A DNA stretch of 64,000 nt from Thermodesulfobacteriota bacterium (GTDB taxonomy: Bacteria; Desulfobacterota_D; UBA1144; Nemesobacterales; UBA2774), in assembly GCA_040754335.1 (NCBI GenBank), contig JBFMCV010000003.1:111356-175355 (forward strand), in the 5' to 3' direction. A model generated the notes under the pieces. The model had not been told where the DNA came from and did no database searches. It saw nothing but the letters and a program-made list of their open reading frames with translations. Below are positions 49,268-58,260 of this stretch, piece after piece. A program made the position numbers and the translations under genes. Position 1 is the first letter of the stretch, and every line of letters begins with the position of its first letter.

Positions 49268-50233
49268 ATGAGCAACAAGCCTAAAATAGGTATCACGATG
49301 GGAGACCCGAACGGGATAAGCCCCGAGATCGTCGTAAAAGCCGCGGGGTCGAGCGAAGTGTCGGACGTCTGCTCCCCCGTAATATACGGGAGCCGTGAGA
49401 TCCTGGAATCCGCGGAGAAGCTCACGGGCATGAAACTGGACTGCCGGATTGTCGATCCGTCCGGGTTCGGATCAGGAGACCTCAAGCCCTGCAGGGTCGA
49501 CAGGAAAGCGGGAGAGGCGAGCCTCACTTACATCAGGGACGCGGTGAAGGCGGCGATGTCGGGGAGGATCGACGCCATAGTAACGGCGCCGATCAGTAAG
49601 GAGTCCACTCACCTTGCGGGATCGAAATTCCCCGGGCACACCGAAATGCTGAAAGAGCTCACCGGCGCGGACGAGGCCGTGATGATGTTCGAAGGGGGGA
49701 GATTCAGGGTCGTACTCGTCACCATCCACACGGCTCTCAGGGAAGTCCCGAAGCTGATAACCAGAGAAAGCGTGCTCTCCGTGATTAAAATCACGCACCA
49801 CGCTCTAGTCAAACAATTCAAGATAAAGGACCCGAAGCTCGTCGTCTGCGGCCTGAACCCCCACGCCGGGGAGTCGGGAGCATTCGGCGACGAGGAGATA
49901 GTCCACATCACGCCCGCAGTGGCGGAAGCCAGAAAGCAGGGGATCGGCGTTACCGGCCCACTTCCGGCGGACACTCTTTTTTACTACGCCAATCAAGGGA
50001 AATGGGACGCCGTGGTCGCGATGTACCATGACCAGGGACTTATACCCTTTAAGATGGTCTCGTTCAACGTCGGAGTGAACATGACTCTCGGCCTGCCCAT
50101 AATAAGGACTTCCCCCGACCACGGGACCGCTTTTAATATCGCCTGGCAGGGGGTCGCCGACCCCTCGAGCATGACCGCCGCGGTCAAGCTGGCCGCGAGA
50201 CTCGCTGCGGAGCCTAAAATGAGCGGGAAATAA
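49268..50233 (+). CDS. pdxA: 4-hydroxythreonine-4-phosphate dehydrogenase
   Basis: PdxA oxidises 4-phosphohydroxythreonine in the DXP-dependent pyridoxal phosphate pathway. The 321-residue protein shows GITMGDPNGISPEI, ITAPISKE-like VTAPISKES, KFPGHTEML, VVCGLNPHAGESG and AMYHDQGLIPFK. It converges with the sirtuin gene, and only two bases separate the stop codons. Confidence 0.95.
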   Translation: MSNKPKIGITMGDPNGISPEIVVKAAGSSEVSDVCSPVIYGSREILESAEKLTGMKLDCRIVDPSGFGSGDLKPCRVDRKAGEASLTYIRDAVKAAMSGRIDAIVTAPISKESTHLAGSKFPGHTEMLKELTGADEAVMMFEGGRFRVVLVTIHTALREVPKLITRESVLSVIKITHHALVKQFKIKDPKLVVCGLNPHAGESGAFGDEEIVHITPAVAEARKQGIGVTGPLPADTLFYYANQGKWDAVVAMYHDQGLIPFKMVSFNVGVNMTLGLPIIRTSPDHGTAFNIAWQGVADPSSMTAAVKLAARLAAEPKMSGK

Positions 50234-50235
50234 AC

Positions 50236-50988
50236 TCAGCTGTGTATCTCCCGGGACTTAAAAAGGAGCGGGAGTATTTCACCCGACTTCCCGAGTATGG
50301 TCATGTCGAAGAGCGCTGAGTTCGGAGTGTACTCGATGTTTATTTCGATTACGGTCTTGCCGGTCTGCTTCGCGACAAGTCCCATCGACGCCGCTGGCTC
50401 CACTATCCCTGAAGTGCCTACTATGAGCATTACCTCGCACTCCTCTATAGCCTTGAGCGACCTGTCTATCACCTGCATGGGTATTATCTCACCGAACCAT
50501 ACGACGTTGGGGCGCCCGATCTCGCCGCAAAGAACGCACCTGGGCGGCAACTCCGCGAGGGGGACCTTGTGGTTCTCCTGAATATCCCCGCATTTCGTAC
50601 ACCTTATCTGCCAGATATTGCCGTGCATCTCGATGATGTTCCTGCTGCCGGCCAGTTGATGAAGGCCGTCGATGTTCTGCGTGATCAGCGTGAATTTCTG
50701 CTTCTGGTTCTCGAGCTCGGCGAGGGCGAAATGGCCGGGGTTGGGTCTCGCGTCCTTCACGGCGCTCCTTCTCCAGTCATACCATTCCCATACGAGCTTC
50801 GGGTTATTCCAGAATGCTTCGGCTGTCGCGAGGTCTTCGGACCTGAAATTCCTCCAGAGGCCTTCTTTGCCCCTGAACGTCGGAACGCCGCTCTCGGCGG
50901 AAATCCCCGCGCCCGTGAGTACCGTGAGCGAGGAGCAATTTTCCACGATGTCCCGTGCGGCGGATATCTTTTCATGCATGTCATTCAT
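50236..50988 (-). CDS. cobB: Sirtuin, NAD-dependent protein deacylase (CobB/SIRT5-like)
   Basis: Sirtuins remove acyl groups from lysines using NAD. The 250-residue protein has GAGISAESGVPTFRG, the catalytic TQNIDGLH, HGN and the zinc-binding pairs CTKC and CVLC. Tyr70 and Arg73 (EWYDWRRS) form the YxxR pair that, in SIRT5 and bacterial CobB, binds the carboxylate of succinyl or malonyl lysine, so desuccinylase or demalonylase activity is likely. The next gene upstream on the same strand starts about 1.1 kb away. Confidence 0.93.
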   Translation of the reverse strand: MNDMHEKISAARDIVENCSSLTVLTGAGISAESGVPTFRGKEGLWRNFRSEDLATAEAFWNNPKLVWEWYDWRRSAVKDARPNPGHFALAELENQKQKFTLITQNIDGLHQLAGSRNIIEMHGNIWQIRCTKCGDIQENHKVPLAELPPRCVLCGEIGRPNVVWFGEIIPMQVIDRSLKAIEECEVMLIVGTSGIVEPAASMGLVAKQTGKTVIEINIEYTPNSALFDMTILGKSGEILPLLFKSREIHS

Positions 50989-51010
50989 ACACTAAGTGTA
51001 CAGCATATAC

Positions 51011-52144
51011 TCAGCGAGCGGGCCGCATGGGATATATAAAACGGGCTTCCGAGAACCTCTCCGGAGAAACTATCACCTTTTTACCGCCCTGCCACTGAAC
51101 GACTACCATTTCATGCGCGGTCTGGAAACCGCTCTCGTCCGTGCCGAACTGCCCGTAGAACGTCGTTAACTTCTGAAGACGAGCATTTTCCCTGAGGGCC
51201 TTGTCATCGAGCGCGCCGGTATCCTCAATACACTTACTTACTATAAGCCCGATGTTGTAGCCCTGGGCGGCCGTATAATCGGGCCACTTTCCGTAAGCCT
51301 CTTTAAAGCGCCGGGTAAACTCTTCAGGCGAAGGCCCCGCATCGGGCGTTATCCTGATCCCGCTCTCCCATTGACTCGACGACAAGAAGCCTTCCGCGTT
51401 TCCGCCGAACGTATCCCTGAACAGCTTTATCGAGGCGGCAATGAAAGCAGCCGCATTTACGTTGGTTTTCCTTTCTATGAATTGTCTTGCGAGAGCGATG
51501 TCGTCGTGCGCGCGTCCCATGCCCAGGATCAGATCGGGTGAAGAATCGAGAGCTTCGTCCAAAAGCCGGGAAAAGTCTTCACACCCGGAGGCGAATGTAA
51601 ACTCCCTGACGAGGAAACCGTTCTCGCGGCCGCAGTTGCGCGCGCCCCGCGCGACGTTCCTCGAAAAGCCGCTGTCGCTCGCGCTGAAGGCCGCGATCTT
51701 TCCGGCCGCAGGGTCTTCCGTTCTCACTAGCTTTATTATCCCTTCCGCGTATCTGCCGGCCGGAGTTATCGCATTCACGAGACATGTAAAACCCCTCTCC
51801 TCCATATCGTCCGTCGACCCTCCGTGGTTCCAGAGGGTTACGTCTTTCTCCTGGGCGACCTCGGCAGATGCGAGAGCGAGGGAGCTCGAATAGGGGCCGA
51901 GAAGGATGTCGGCATTCTCCTCCCCGATCAGACGCTCGGTATTGGAGCGGCATTTGTCAGAAGAGCTTTCATCGTCGAGGAAGACAAGTTCGACCGGAAT
52001 TTTTCTTCCGGATTCCTTTACAAAAATACCCCCTTCTTTATTTACGTCGGAGACCCAGAGGCTCACGCCTTCGAAGCTCTCCCTGCCCTGGACGGAATAG
52101 GTTCCGGTGAGAGAAATCGACATGCCGACTTTTAATTTACGCAT
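51011..52144 (-). CDS. ABC-transporter-type periplasmic-binding fold protein without signal peptide
   Basis: The sequence matches the branched-chain amino acid/urea/amide receptor fold (Peripla_BP_6): KVGMSISLTGTYS at the N-terminus, DILLGPYSSSLALA, ITPAGRYAEGIIK, then QGYNIGLIVSKC. The mature fold starts at residue 5, with no signal peptide, and the bases upstream of ATG 52144 offer no in-frame start that would add one before a stop. No transporter genes adjoin it. It may be a cytoplasmic ligand sensor, like AmiC, or the signal is missing by mutation. Confidence 0.88.
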   Translation of the reverse strand: MRKLKVGMSISLTGTYSVQGRESFEGVSLWVSDVNKEGGIFVKESGRKIPVELVFLDDESSSDKCRSNTERLIGEENADILLGPYSSSLALASAEVAQEKDVTLWNHGGSTDDMEERGFTCLVNAITPAGRYAEGIIKLVRTEDPAAGKIAAFSASDSGFSRNVARGARNCGRENGFLVREFTFASGCEDFSRLLDEALDSSPDLILGMGRAHDDIALARQFIERKTNVNAAAFIAASIKLFRDTFGGNAEGFLSSSQWESGIRITPDAGPSPEEFTRRFKEAYGKWPDYTAAQGYNIGLIVSKCIEDTGALDDKALRENARLQKLTTFYGQFGTDESGFQTAHEMVVVQWQGGKKVIVSPERFSEARFIYPMRPAR

Positions 52145-52256
52145 GACAGGAATCCGCCCCGGCCGCTCCGGACGTAGCGGTGCCTCCGCATATATAATAC
52201 GCGCAATTCATTTCCCGATATACAGGAGATATGCGGGCGTCTTCTTGGCCGTCGTG

Positions 52257-53450
52257 TCAGCTGAGCTTCTTGACGGCTTCCTCTATCCTGTCCATTCCCT
52301 TAACGATATTCTCCATCGAGGTCGCGAAGGAAATCCTGACATGGTCGTCCGAGCCGAAGGAGTCTCCGGGAACGACCGCTACCTTGGCTTCATCGAGCAG
52401 GAACTCGGTGAATGTCATGGAGCTGTTTATTTCCTTTCCGTCATAGCGCTTCCCGTAGAAGCCTGAGACGTTGGGGAACGCGTAGAATGCGCCTTGTGGG
52501 CTGAAGCATTTAATGCCCGGAATCGAATTGAGCCTCTCGACTATATAATTCTTTCTCTTTTCGAACTCCTTCGTCCTCGCCTCGATCAATTCGTGAGGTC
52601 CTCTGTAGGCCTCGAGCGCCGCCCATTGCGATATGGACGTCGGATTAGACGTGGACTGTCCCTGGAGCTTGCCCATCGCGTTTATCACTTCCTTGTCCCC
52701 GGCGGCGTAGCCTATCCTCCAGCCTGTCATCGCGTATGTCTTGGAGACGCCGTTCACGAGAATAGTCGCCTTCTTCACGTCCTCGCCGAGCGTGGCCACG
52801 GGCGTGTGCCTGATGCCGTCGTATATAATCTTGTCGTATATCTCGTCCGATATGATCGTCAGTCCCGCTTCCATCGCAACGTCCACTATACGTCTGAGCT
52901 CGACTTCGTTGTACGTGGCGCCTGTCGGGTTCGAAGGATAATTGAGGATGAGAGCCCTCGTCTTGGGTGTTATAAGCTTCTTCAGCTCGTCAGGGTCTAT
53001 CTTGAACCCCTCCTCTTCCTTCGTGTTGAGGATCACGGGGTCTGCCCCGGCGAGGGTTATCTGCTCAGGGTACGAAACCCAGTAAGGCGCGGGCACTATC
53101 ACCTCGTCGCCTTCTTCGAACAACGCCTGTGTGAGGTTGTAGAGCGTATGCTTTGCGCCGTTAGAAACTATTATTTCCGGCTTCTGGTATTCGAGCCCGT
53201 AGTCGAGCTTCATCCTATTGATTATCGCTTCCTTGAGCTCGTCTATGCCGCCGACAGCCGTATATTTCGTGAACCCGGCCTTGATAGCCCTTATCGCTTC
53301 TTCCTTCACATTTTCGGGGCTGTCGAAATCAGGTTCTCCCGCCCCGAACCCTATTACGTCGACGCCTTGAGCCTTGAGGGCCTTCTCTTTCGCAGTGATG
53401 GCGAGCGTAGCGGAAGGCTGCAGTTTTTTCGCGCGGGCTGAGAGTTTCAT
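52257..53450 (-). CDS. Aspartate-type aminotransferase (class I, AspC-like)
   Basis: The 397-residue protein is a PLP-dependent fold type I aminotransferase with GFGAGEPDFDSPENV, FPAPYWVSYPEQ-like VPAPYWVSYPEQI, YPSNPTGATY and the PLP Lys in NGVSKTYAMTGWRIGY. Members of this branch use aspartate, and some also transaminate prephenate or keto acids. It precedes the coaD-rsmD pair on the transcribed strand with only a few bases between coaD and its own start, so they may be cotranscribed. Confidence 0.93.
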   Translation of the reverse strand: MKLSARAKKLQPSATLAITAKEKALKAQGVDVIGFGAGEPDFDSPENVKEEAIRAIKAGFTKYTAVGGIDELKEAIINRMKLDYGLEYQKPEIIVSNGAKHTLYNLTQALFEEGDEVIVPAPYWVSYPEQITLAGADPVILNTKEEEGFKIDPDELKKLITPKTRALILNYPSNPTGATYNEVELRRIVDVAMEAGLTIISDEIYDKIIYDGIRHTPVATLGEDVKKATILVNGVSKTYAMTGWRIGYAAGDKEVINAMGKLQGQSTSNPTSISQWAALEAYRGPHELIEARTKEFEKRKNYIVERLNSIPGIKCFSPQGAFYAFPNVSGFYGKRYDGKEINSSMTFTEFLLDEAKVAVVPGDSFGSDDHVRISFATSMENIVKGMDRIEEAVKKLS

Positions 53451-53455
53451 CTAAT

Positions 53456-53950
53456 CTAATTCCTCCTGCCTTGTAAAAGTTTTTCTCTGAGTTTTGTTTC
53501 TACGATCTGGGGGACCATGTGTACCGCAGACCCGCCGAGAGACACCACCTCTCTGATTACGGACGAGCTTATGTGCGAATACTCGCTGTCGGTAACCATG
53601 AATACGGTTTCGAGCTCGGGGCTGAGCGTCTTATTTGCGAGCGCCATCTGGAGCTCGTACTCGAAATCGGAGACGGTCCTCATACCACGGAGAACCACGT
53701 TCGTGCCCATTTTTTTTGCGTAATCCACCAGGAGACCCTCGAAATAATCCACCCTTACGTCTTCACGCCCGCGAAAGATCTCGTTTAAGAGCTCGACCCT
53801 TTCCTCGAGCGTAAATATCGTTTTCTTCGACGTATTATGCGCTACCGCCACGACGACCTGACCGAACACACGCACTCCCCGCTCGATTATATTCTGGTGG
53901 CCCTTCGTAAACGGATCGAACGAACCGGGGTAGATCGCTACTTTACACAT
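53456..53950 (-). CDS. coaD: Phosphopantetheine adenylyltransferase
   Basis: CoaD adenylates phosphopantetheine in coenzyme A synthesis. The 164-residue protein has YPGSFDPFTKGHQNII with the TxGH-type nucleotide motif, RGMRTVSDFEYE and the ISSSVIREVV segment. It overlaps rsmD by 13 bases at its start, a common rsmD-coaD arrangement, and precedes the aminotransferase by five bases. Confidence 0.96.
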   Translation of the reverse strand: MCKVAIYPGSFDPFTKGHQNIIERGVRVFGQVVVAVAHNTSKKTIFTLEERVELLNEIFRGREDVRVDYFEGLLVDYAKKMGTNVVLRGMRTVSDFEYELQMALANKTLSPELETVFMVTDSEYSHISSSVIREVVSLGGSAVHMVPQIVETKLREKLLQGRRN

Positions 53951-54498
53951 TCGTCGCTCCTTCTGAAAAAGCTGAGATGTGTACCGCCGAAAGGTTTTGT
54001 AAACCTTTTGAAGCCGGGCGGCGCGTCGTTTATTTTGTGGTCATGCTCGATCACTATAAGCCCCCCGCCGCTTAAAACCGGGGCAGCGCTTTCTATGAAA
54101 TCCCCGACTTTGAGAACCTCGTAGAGCTTGTATGGAGGGTCTATGAATATTATATCGAAACTCTCCCCGCCCCTGCAGAGGTTCCTGAGCGCCTGCTCGT
54201 AGCCGGCGCAAATTAAATCGGCTTTGTCCCTGAACCCGCAGTCCGTGACGTTCTGAAGAAGTATTTTAAACACCGACGGGTCTTTCTCGATGAAAGTCGC
54301 GTGCGAGGCCCCTCTGCTGAGAGACTCTATACCCAGCCCACCCGACCCGGCGAAAATATCCAATATCCTTAGACCGGAAATGTCGCCCAGTCTGTCGAAT
54401 ATCGATTTCTTCACCCTGCTCGTCGTGGGACGGACCTTCTGTCCCTTAGGCACCTTGAGCTTCCTGCCCTTGTGAGAGCCTGTTAGCACATGCAACAT
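53938..54498 (-). CDS. rsmD: 16S rRNA (guanine(966)-N2)-methyltransferase RsmD
   Basis: RsmD methylates G966 of 16S rRNA using S-adenosylmethionine. The start is ATG 54498, giving MLHVLTGSHKGRKLKVPKG as in the family; the longer upstream frame is rejected. The 186 residues contain the SAM motif DIFAGSGGLGIESLSRG, the catalytic FIDPPY and RPTTSRVKKSIFDRL. Its start has no strong ribosome binding site. It is coupled to coaD by a 13-base overlap. Confidence 0.95.
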   Translation of the reverse strand: MLHVLTGSHKGRKLKVPKGQKVRPTTSRVKKSIFDRLGDISGLRILDIFAGSGGLGIESLSRGASHATFIEKDPSVFKILLQNVTDCGFRDKADLICAGYEQALRNLCRGGESFDIIFIDPPYKLYEVLKVGDFIESAAPVLSGGGLIVIEHDHKINDAPPGFKRFTKPFGGTHLSFFRRSDECVK

Positions 54499-54775
54499 GA
54501 GGGTTGATATAGTACCATAGGGGCTTTTTTTCGCAAAATACATGATTGCTTAATATAATTTATTCAATATAGTATCACACCGTGTAAAGTGTACGGATTC
54601 GCACGTCGCAATGCGTACCGATCAGAACACTTCTACGCATTCTGCTTCCACCCTTAAAAGTTAATCTTCCGCAAATACAAAATATTCATAGTCAGCAAAA
54701 CTATGGCCTCGTAATTGCCGAGCAACACGGGCAATCATCGATGATTAAATCCAAAAAATTCAGGAGGATTTATTC

Positions 54776-55762
54776 ATGAAGAAGTTAAAAAACATATTAC
54801 TCCTTCTGGGAGTTGCTGTGGTTGCCTCACTGAACCTTATCGGCTGTGACGATGGAGGAGGCGGAGGGGATCAAGGCGGACAGTCCACGACCGTTAACGG
54901 TAAGGTCTCGAACATAATCGCAATGAAAGCGGATGGCGATGAGACGATTAAGTTCGCAGAGCTTATGGAGCTATTGAATTTCATCGAAGAAGCAAAGGCC
55001 CAGAGCGGCATCACCGTGTCCGCGTTGATTGACGGGGAAGTGGTAAGCACCGACACTACGGACCCCGACGGCAGCTTTTCTCTGACCTTTATGCTGGAAT
55101 CGGACCAGGAAGTAACATTGAATTTCGGAATCGACGGCACGACGGTGTCGGTGACGATTTTCGTCGAGCAGGGCTCCATACTTGATATTATCGTTGTTAT
55201 AGACCTGAGCGCGCCTCCCGGTGATGAAGTCGATGTAGTGGAGGAAATTCACGATCCTATAATCTGCGAGACAGGCAACCTCGATATAACTAAAACAATC
55301 GATGAAGACATCGTAATCGACGGCGGAGGCGAAGCCTGTATTATGACTATGGGGAACTGCAACCTGACCATCGACCCGGAGAACATCATACTCACGAACT
55401 GTGATGAATGTATCGACGCGAGAGGAACCTCCAAGGTAACATTGACGTCACCCGACGGCCACATTGCATGTGATGCGACAGGGGACGGAATCCAGACATC
55501 CGGCGACGCAAACGTAATGCTGAATGCGAGCGGGAAAATAGACATATTAGCCGGTGAAAACGGAGTGGAAGCGGTCGGGAATTCAATTGTGGCTTTCACG
55601 GCCGATACGTGCGTATTCGAGTCGGGAGACGATCCTTTCAACGAAGTCGGGAACGCAACAATAGACACGAGCGGATGCGGCGAGGTTATTGTAGGACCTT
55701 CTCCCACACCGGGACCGACCCCGAGCCCGCCGCCGTCACCGACACCGACATCGACACCATAG
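54776..55762 (+). CDS. Large surface lipoprotein with beta-helix-like repeats and Pro/Thr tail (paralogue 1)
   Basis: The 328-residue protein has a lipobox LIGC at Cys24, followed by a Gly/Asp linker. A beta-rich N-terminal domain (35-150, TTVNGKVSNII, STDTTDPDGSFSLTF) comes next, then a run of repeats of the kind GDGIQTSGDANVMLNASGKIDI. These resemble right-handed beta-helix carbohydrate-binding domains such as Cthe_2159, with several paired cysteines. The tail is GPSPTPGPTPSPPPSPTPTS, a Pro/Thr/Ser linker probably crossing the wall or envelope. It is a paralogue of the next gene. Before it, 54544-54775 is AT-rich with no gene; GGAGGA precedes the start. Function is inferred. Confidence 0.8.
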   Translation: MKKLKNILLLLGVAVVASLNLIGCDDGGGGGDQGGQSTTVNGKVSNIIAMKADGDETIKFAELMELLNFIEEAKAQSGITVSALIDGEVVSTDTTDPDGSFSLTFMLESDQEVTLNFGIDGTTVSVTIFVEQGSILDIIVVIDLSAPPGDEVDVVEEIHDPIICETGNLDITKTIDEDIVIDGGGEACIMTMGNCNLTIDPENIILTNCDECIDARGTSKVTLTSPDGHIACDATGDGIQTSGDANVMLNASGKIDILAGENGVEAVGNSIVAFTADTCVFESGDDPFNEVGNATIDTSGCGEVIVGPSPTPGPTPSPPPSPTPTSTP

Positions 55763-55784
55763 AGTATCTGTACGACTGTCCTAG

Positions 55785-55812
55785 ATACGGGCCGGTAAGA
55801 TCCGGCCCGTAT
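55785..55812 (+). terminator. Strong hairpin after lipoprotein 1
   Basis: An 11 bp perfect stem (ATACGGGCCGG paired with CCGGCCCGTAT) with a six-base loop lies 22 bases after the stop codon. No T run follows, so it may be a transcript-stabilising or weakly terminating structure. A related ATACGGG stem follows the paralogous gene at 57129-57158. The remaining 300-base gap to the next gene is AT-rich with nothing else certain. Confidence 0.6.
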
Positions 55813-56062
55813 ATTACCCCGGTTGTAATTAACCAACCCTATCCTTACAGAATTGTGCAGTATCGCATTGTACGATATCACACAGTACACGGTGTTCATA
55901 TAAATACAACAGATGCCTCAGTCGTCCGGATTAAAAAATACATCCCCCTGTAAACATTAAAAATTACAGGATTAACAATTCTGGCCTTCTAATTGCAAAT
56001 TTTGAACAACATACACAATTATTACTGACAATTGATCAATCATAATAAGGAGGATCGGACCC

Positions 56063-57094
56063 ATGAAAAAAGTGAAATTTATATTGCTCCTGCTGTTCAT
56101 CATTCCAGTGCCTCTAGCCCTGCTCGCATGCGACGGAGGGGGAGACGGTGGCGGAGGGAACGGACAAGCTACGACCATCAATGGAAGGATCGCGAATGTC
56201 GTGGCAATGAACGGTAATGAAAATGATTCATTTAAATTTGCGGAGCTCATGAAGATACTGAGCATTATAAAGGAGGCAAAGGCGCAGGGCGGCATCACAG
56301 TAACCGCCATCATCGACAATGAGGTTGTGGATGATGACACTACGGACCCTGACGGTTTTTTCTCCCTGACCTTATTTCTGGATTCGGCTGAGAACGTGAC
56401 TCTCACTTTCGACATAGACGGGACCATAGTATCGGTCACCATAATTGTTCAGGAGGGCTCAATACTGAACATAGTAATAACGATAGACCTCAACGCTCCG
56501 CCAGGGGATGAGGTGGATATAATCGACGAGGACGAAGTGTTAGGCCCGATCGTGTGCGAAAACGGACCCCTCGAAATCACGAAGAATCCGGATGAGGACC
56601 TGATAATCGACGGCGGCGGCGATGACTGTATACGCACCGCGGGGAATTGCAACCTTATAATCGACCCCGAAGACATCATACTTACCAATTGCGAGAACTG
56701 CATCGACGCAAGGGGAACATCCGACGTCACGCTCGGGACGTTCGACGGAAATATTTTCTGCGACGCGTCGGGCGACGGGATAAAAACCGTAGGGGACGCG
56801 ACTGTTTTTCTCGATGTCAACGGCGATCTCGATGTATCGGCGGGGGAGAACGGAGCAAAGGCGGACGGGAACTCGGTCATTTCATTTGCGGCGAATGCCT
56901 GCATATTCGAGTCCGGAGAAGATACATTCGAAACGAACGGGAACGCAGTTATAAATGACGAGGGATGCGGAGAAATTATTGTAGGGCCTGTGCCTTCTCC
57001 AGTACCGACGCTCGAGCCGACTCCGCTTCCATCACCGGAGCCTTCCCCCGAGCCGTCACCGGAACCCTCACCGGAGCCGTCTCCGGAGCCCTAG
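56063..57094 (+). CDS. Large surface lipoprotein with beta-helix-like repeats and PSPE tail (paralogue 2)
   Basis: The 343-residue protein has the same plan as its neighbour: lipobox LLAC at Cys23, a Gly/Asp linker, an N-terminal beta domain (TTINGRIANVV...DTTDPDGFFSLTLFL), repeat region (DGIKTVGDATVFLDVNGD), and a tail of about five PSPE repeats. Conserved segments such as GNCNLIIDPEDIILTNC and AGENGAKADGNS match paralogue 1 closely. AAGGAGGA precedes the start. The Glu-Pro tail differs from the Thr-Pro tail of the first copy. A tandem duplication is the likely origin; an extracellular binding role is inferred. Confidence 0.8.
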   Translation: MKKVKFILLLLFIIPVPLALLACDGGGDGGGGNGQATTINGRIANVVAMNGNENDSFKFAELMKILSIIKEAKAQGGITVTAIIDNEVVDDDTTDPDGFFSLTLFLDSAENVTLTFDIDGTIVSVTIIVQEGSILNIVITIDLNAPPGDEVDIIDEDEVLGPIVCENGPLEITKNPDEDLIIDGGGDDCIRTAGNCNLIIDPEDIILTNCENCIDARGTSDVTLGTFDGNIFCDASGDGIKTVGDATVFLDVNGDLDVSAGENGAKADGNSVISFAANACIFESGEDTFETNGNAVINDEGCGEIIVGPVPSPVPTLEPTPLPSPEPSPEPSPEPSPEPSPEP

Positions 57095-57128
57095 ATTCCG
57101 GGGATCACGGGAACTTTGCATAAACGGG

Positions 57129-57158
57129 ATACGGGTTAGGAATTACTCCGACCCGTAT
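57129..57158 (+). terminator. Hairpin after lipoprotein 2
   Basis: Stem ATACGGGT pairs with ACCCGTAT around a loop with a few further matched bases. No T run follows. The sequence is related to the hairpin after paralogue 1. An AT-rich stretch with TATAAT at 57227-57232 may be part of a promoter for the next gene. Confidence 0.5.
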
Positions 57159-57284
57159 CTCCATTATCTGGAAGGACCGATTATTACTCCACTCCGGGAG
57201 ACTCAAAATATTACTTTGCTCAGAGATATAATAAGATAAAATGTTAATCGTCCGAGCTATATTCGTATTTAAGGAGGAGTATCC

Positions 57285-57686
57285 ATGAACCGTCTATCAG
57301 GAAAATTCCGCTTGCCCATTCTTATAATAATCCTGGCCGCATTCATGCCGGCATCGCTCACAGCCACAGTCGCAAAGGCCGCCACGGTCGATTCACAGAT
57401 GATATCTCCGGGTAAAGACACGCCCACAATGAGAGATATAGACGAGCTCAAGGTCAGGAGGGCGCTCGAGAACAAGATAGTCGCCGGGAAGCTATTGGGG
57501 CACGGCTTAACGAGCGAGGAGGTATCCGCGAAGCTTAACCGGATGAGCGACGAGCAGGTGCACCAAATGGCCGCGCTCGCAGATAAAGTGCCGGCGGGCG
57601 GAGACGCAGGGCTGGGGATCGTCGTCGCGCTGCTGGTGATAGTCGCCCTCGTGTTGCTAATCGTATTCCTGTACAAAAGGGTATAA
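57285..57686 (+). CDS. PA2779-family envelope protein
   Basis: The 133-residue protein has an N-terminal hydrophobic signal (residues 10-27), a charged middle with VSAKLNRMSDEQVHQMAALADKVPAGGD, typical of the PA2779 family, and a C-terminal membrane segment (about 110-130) ending in a basic tail. It is always found with a PA2778-type cysteine peptidase, as here. The function of the family is unknown. AGGAGGAG precedes the start and the next gene follows 25 bases later. Confidence 0.87.
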   Translation: MNRLSGKFRLPILIIILAAFMPASLTATVAKAATVDSQMISPGKDTPTMRDIDELKVRRALENKIVAGKLLGHGLTSEEVSAKLNRMSDEQVHQMAALADKVPAGGDAGLGIVVALLVIVALVLLIVFLYKRV

Positions 57687-57711
57687 ACCGGCGGGAAAAA
57701 GCAGATTCAGA

Positions 57712-58260
57712 ATGTCCAGAATTTTATCGTTGACGATTGTTTTGGCCGCTACCCAGGTATTCCTCACGGGTTGCGCGCAGAATAACACCATAGCCGGGAA
57801 AAACCCCACGGCCGCAGAGGTTATCCGGGGGGTGCCCTTCGTGAAACAGAAGAACAAATTCTGCGGCCCGGCAGCGATGGCCTCGGTGCTCAAATATTAC
57901 GGTGACGAGGTTACACAGGAAGAGATTGCCGAGGCGGTATATACCCCGAAACTGGACGGAGCCCTGATATCGGACATGGAAAACTTCGCCCGCGATAGCG
58001 GCTACCGGGCGGAAACGATAAACGGGAATATAGACTCGCTCGAAGCGGAGATAGACAAAGGCATTCCGGTAATCGTTCTCGTCGAGAAAGGGAAATGGAT
58101 GCTCAGCGTCCCGCATTATTACGTTGCTTACGGCTACGACGCAGAGGAAAAGGTTTTCATAGTCCACACGGGGTACGAGAGCGGGGAGAGGATCCCGTTC
58201 GACAGGCTCGACAGAGAATGGGAGAAAATGAACCGCCTCATGCTCATCGTAACAAAGTGA
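57712..58260 (+). CDS. PA2778-family C39-like cysteine peptidase lipoprotein
   Basis: The 182-residue protein has a lipobox LTGC at Cys21. A C39-type peptidase fold follows: Cys51 in KFCGPAAMASVL, then His135 in SVPHYYVAYGYD. The PA2778 protein of Pseudomonas carries its TPR domain in the same chain; here the peptidase ends after the catalytic core and a separate TPR gene overlaps its stop. The peptidase presumably acts in the envelope; its substrate is unknown. Confidence 0.88.
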   Translation: MSRILSLTIVLAATQVFLTGCAQNNTIAGKNPTAAEVIRGVPFVKQKNKFCGPAAMASVLKYYGDEVTQEEIAEAVYTPKLDGALISDMENFARDSGYRAETINGNIDSLEAEIDKGIPVIVLVEKGKWMLSVPHYYVAYGYDAEEKVFIVHTGYESGERIPFDRLDREWEKMNRLMLIVTK

